Source: Prevotellaceae bacterium (GTDB lineage: Bacteria > Bacteroidota > Bacteroidia > Bacteroidales > UBA932). Taken from it: a DNA stretch of 7,488 nucleotides. Position 1 is the stretch's first letter; each line of letters starts with the position of its first letter. Shown in pieces: positions 6,686 through 7,488 of the stretch. The stretch spans positions 1 to 7,488 of the forward strand of contig JAISRS010000342.1 of NCBI GenBank assembly GCA_031273485.1. Direction: 5' to 3'. The notes under the pieces were generated by a model that searched no databases, had not been told where the DNA came from, and saw nothing but the letters and a program-made list of their open reading frames with translations. The translations under genes were made by a program, and so were the position numbers.

Positions 6686-6808
6686 TTAAAGTCTCCGAGC
6701 AAGCTCGGAGACTTGAGTGTACTCGGAGACTTTCCGAGCAAGTTTGGAAGACATTTCCCGCAGGCGGGGAGACATATCCCGCAGGCGGGATATGTCTCTA
6801 TCTTCCAT
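6686..6808 (-). CDS. Possible 40-aa heptad-repeat peptide in hairpin array (doubtful)
   Basis: From ATG (complement of 6806-6808) to TAA (6686-6688), the minus strand encodes 40 residues with a clear seven-residue rhythm: 'DISRLRD', 'MSPRLRE', 'MSSKLAR', then 'VSEYT' and 'VSELARRL'. This could form an amphipathic helix or coiled coil. Against it, the repeat comes from DNA palindromes and the plus strand is equally open with its own heptapeptides ('SPSKLGD', 'FPSKFGR', 'HFPQAGR'). There is no exact TAnnTTTG promoter; 'tatattttg' upstream is off by one base. I list it because the frame is complete and patterned, not because coding is established. Confidence 0.2.
   Translation of the reverse strand: MEDRDISRLRDMSPRLREMSSKLARKVSEYTQVSELARRL
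6689..6798. repeat. Array of ~21-bp palindromic units
   Basis: Successive palindromes are 6689-6714 (perfect 12-bp stem, AA loop), 6722-6738 (CTCGGA / TCCGAG), 6757-6768 (CCCGC-ag-GCGGG) and 6769-6798 (perfect 14-bp stem, AG loop). Unit spacing is close to 21 bases, with one 18-base unit, always a multiple of three. The last two units share 'GACAT.TCCCGCAGGCGGG'. Loops are AA or AG. This is a tandem family of diverging hairpins, not a terminator. Confidence 0.8.
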
Positions 6809-6918
6809 GACTACCGCACCAAAATATAGAATACGCTCTGCCTGAAACACAGACTCAAGTTAAAGGTAATAGTATATTGTTTATAATCCCAAGTCCAGCA
6901 GGGACGACACTTTATTAA

Positions 6919-6947
6919 CCGTAGGTGGAGCGTAGCGCAACCTACGG
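6919..6947. repeat. Hairpin CCGTAGGT / ACCTACGG
   Basis: An 8-bp perfect stem (6919-6926 with 6940-6947) encloses 'ggagcgtagcgca', which can form a further 3-bp GCG/CGC stem. It is isolated between AT-rich sequences, with no gene close enough for a terminator role. Confidence 0.7.
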
Positions 6948-7086
6948 ACAAGTGTGCGTACTCTATTTTTTGCCTCAAGGGGTACGATTTGGGGCTGAAA
7001 CTATTGCTTAGTTTGACCGCTTCTGTCCAGCCGTTGCCTGCATAAAATTCGGGTGCAAAGATGCGACGTTTTTTTGAAAAAAAAAC

Positions 7087-7115
7087 TTGTTTTCAGATTT
7101 TAGTTCCGACCTTTG
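7087..7115 (+). promoter_or_regulatory. Probable promoter of the HTH gene
   Basis: TTG (7087-7089) is followed after 18 bases by GACCTTTG (7108-7115). This keeps the TTTG half of the Bacteroidota -7 element but has GA for TA. The ATG is 26 bases further on, a normal short leader. Confidence 0.45.
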
Positions 7116-7141
7116 CAGCAAAATTTTAAAAAAATTGTTTT

Positions 7142-7488
7142 ATGGAAGTTATAACAATGGAATCGCCGGTATTCAAGGATTTAGTAGCAAAAATCAATTC
7201 GATCGCCAAATTCGTTATCGAGCATCGGAAGAACGAGGATGAAAAAGATGTTACGGAAGGATGGGTGGACAGTTATGAAGTTTGCAGTTTTCTGAAAATC
7301 AGTACCCGGACATTGCAGTGTTTACGCTCGTCAAATACTGTCGGCTATTCGCGAATCGGAGGTAAAAACTACTGCAAGTTAAGCGAAGTGAGCCGTTTAC
7401 TCAATGAACACATTATCCGCAGCAGCGAAGAGCGTCTTCAGGATTTAATTAAAAATCATCAGTCACATGTTGAGCAAAGACGAAATAC
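7142..7488 (+). CDS. Helix-turn-helix (excisionase-like) DNA-binding protein, partial
   Basis: An open frame of 115 codons runs off the window with no stop, so the C-terminus is missing. The N-terminus 'MEVITMESPVFKDLVAKI' is followed by a charged linker (27-40) and a winged-helix/HTH_17-type domain at about 41-90: 'WVDSYEVCSFLKISTRTLQ' (41-59) holds the helix-turn-helix, and 'VGYSRIGGKNYCKLSEVSRL' (67-86) the wing and following helix. The pattern 'D..EVC..L.IS.RTLQ..R....V.Y..I..K.Y' is that of MerR/excisionase-like proteins (PF12728) of Bacteroidales, often found in conjugative or mobilisable elements where they bind DNA as regulators or excision factors. The ATG follows a probable promoter. 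Membership of a mobile element here is inference; no integrase lies in the window. Confidence 0.85.
   Translation, partial: MEVITMESPVFKDLVAKINSIAKFVIEHRKNEDEKDVTEGWVDSYEVCSFLKISTRTLQCLRSSNTVGYSRIGGKNYCKLSEVSRLLNEHIIRSSEERLQDLIKNHQSHVEQRRN

Larger units (their letters stand above)
6372..7086. other. Gene-poor spacer rich in hairpins and short repeats
   Basis: Between the lpdA promoter and the HTH gene's promoter lie many perfect short GC-rich palindromes set in AT-rich DNA, a 9-bp tandem repeat and a 21-bp-period palindrome array, listed separately. No gene with homology that I recognise is present. A minus-strand frame with no ATG stays open from 7092 to 6811, but it spans promoter-like sequence and hairpins. 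The stretch 6840-6918 shows nothing I can name. Confidence 0.6.

Noticed and set aside
6686..6798. CRISPR array
   Set aside because: The periodic units abut without unique spacers and diverge from each other; there are no cas genes.
6569..6829. 86-codon plus-strand frame
   Set aside because: Its C-terminal half is the palindrome array translated and the N-terminal half has no recognised features; treated under the array finding instead.

Overview
The window looks like a chromosomal stretch of a Bacteroidales-type Bacteroidota genome. The evidence is AT-rich DNA, start codons without a clear Shine-Dalgarno sequence, and several matches to the Bacteroidota -7 promoter element TAnnTTTG (TATCTTTG near 190, TATATTTG before the AEC transporter, TATCTTTG before lpdA). 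The proteins fit as well: an 'FAQQ' signal-peptide junction, a MepA-like MATE pump, and an N-terminus 'MEVITMES' typical of Bacteroidales HTH proteins. I recognise no species, and there is no rRNA, tRNA or CRISPR array.

Layout. Positions 1-1016 hold no convincing intact gene. They contain one copy of a dispersed repeat with inverted ends, an orphan promoter-like site, a perfect (GA)24 microsatellite, a decayed minus-strand 3' gene end, a stretch with a wobble-rich hairpin, and a short plus-strand gene scrap. A secreted protein of unknown function (1017-1670, +) converges on an AEC-family permease (1719-2675, -). Only 48 bases separate their stop codons, and 40 of these form a perfect 18-bp hairpin that probably terminates both. 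A MATE efflux transporter (2849-4279, -) follows, then a spacer with the second copy of the dispersed repeat. A two-gene minus-strand operon comes next: dihydrolipoyl dehydrogenase (4919-6298), then a small two-helix membrane protein (4551-4904) 14 bases behind it. Positions 6299-7141 are a gene-poor spacer full of hairpins and short tandem repeats. A helix-turn-helix (excisionase-like) gene begins at 7142 and runs off the right edge.

How the genes relate. AEC and MATE are both inner-membrane transporters but have separate transcripts as far as can be seen; no shared substrate can be inferred. The lipoamide dehydrogenase is away from any E1/E2 or glycine-cleavage genes, so which complex it serves is open. 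The HTH gene is of a type common in mobile elements, so an integrated element may begin at or beyond the right edge.

I found no clear new multigene system. The most unusual signals are non-coding or ambiguous: the (GA)24 tract, the inverted-end repeat pair with its collapsed relative acting as a terminator, and a hairpin array at 6689-6798 whose roughly 21-bp period keeps a heptapeptide reading frame open on both strands.
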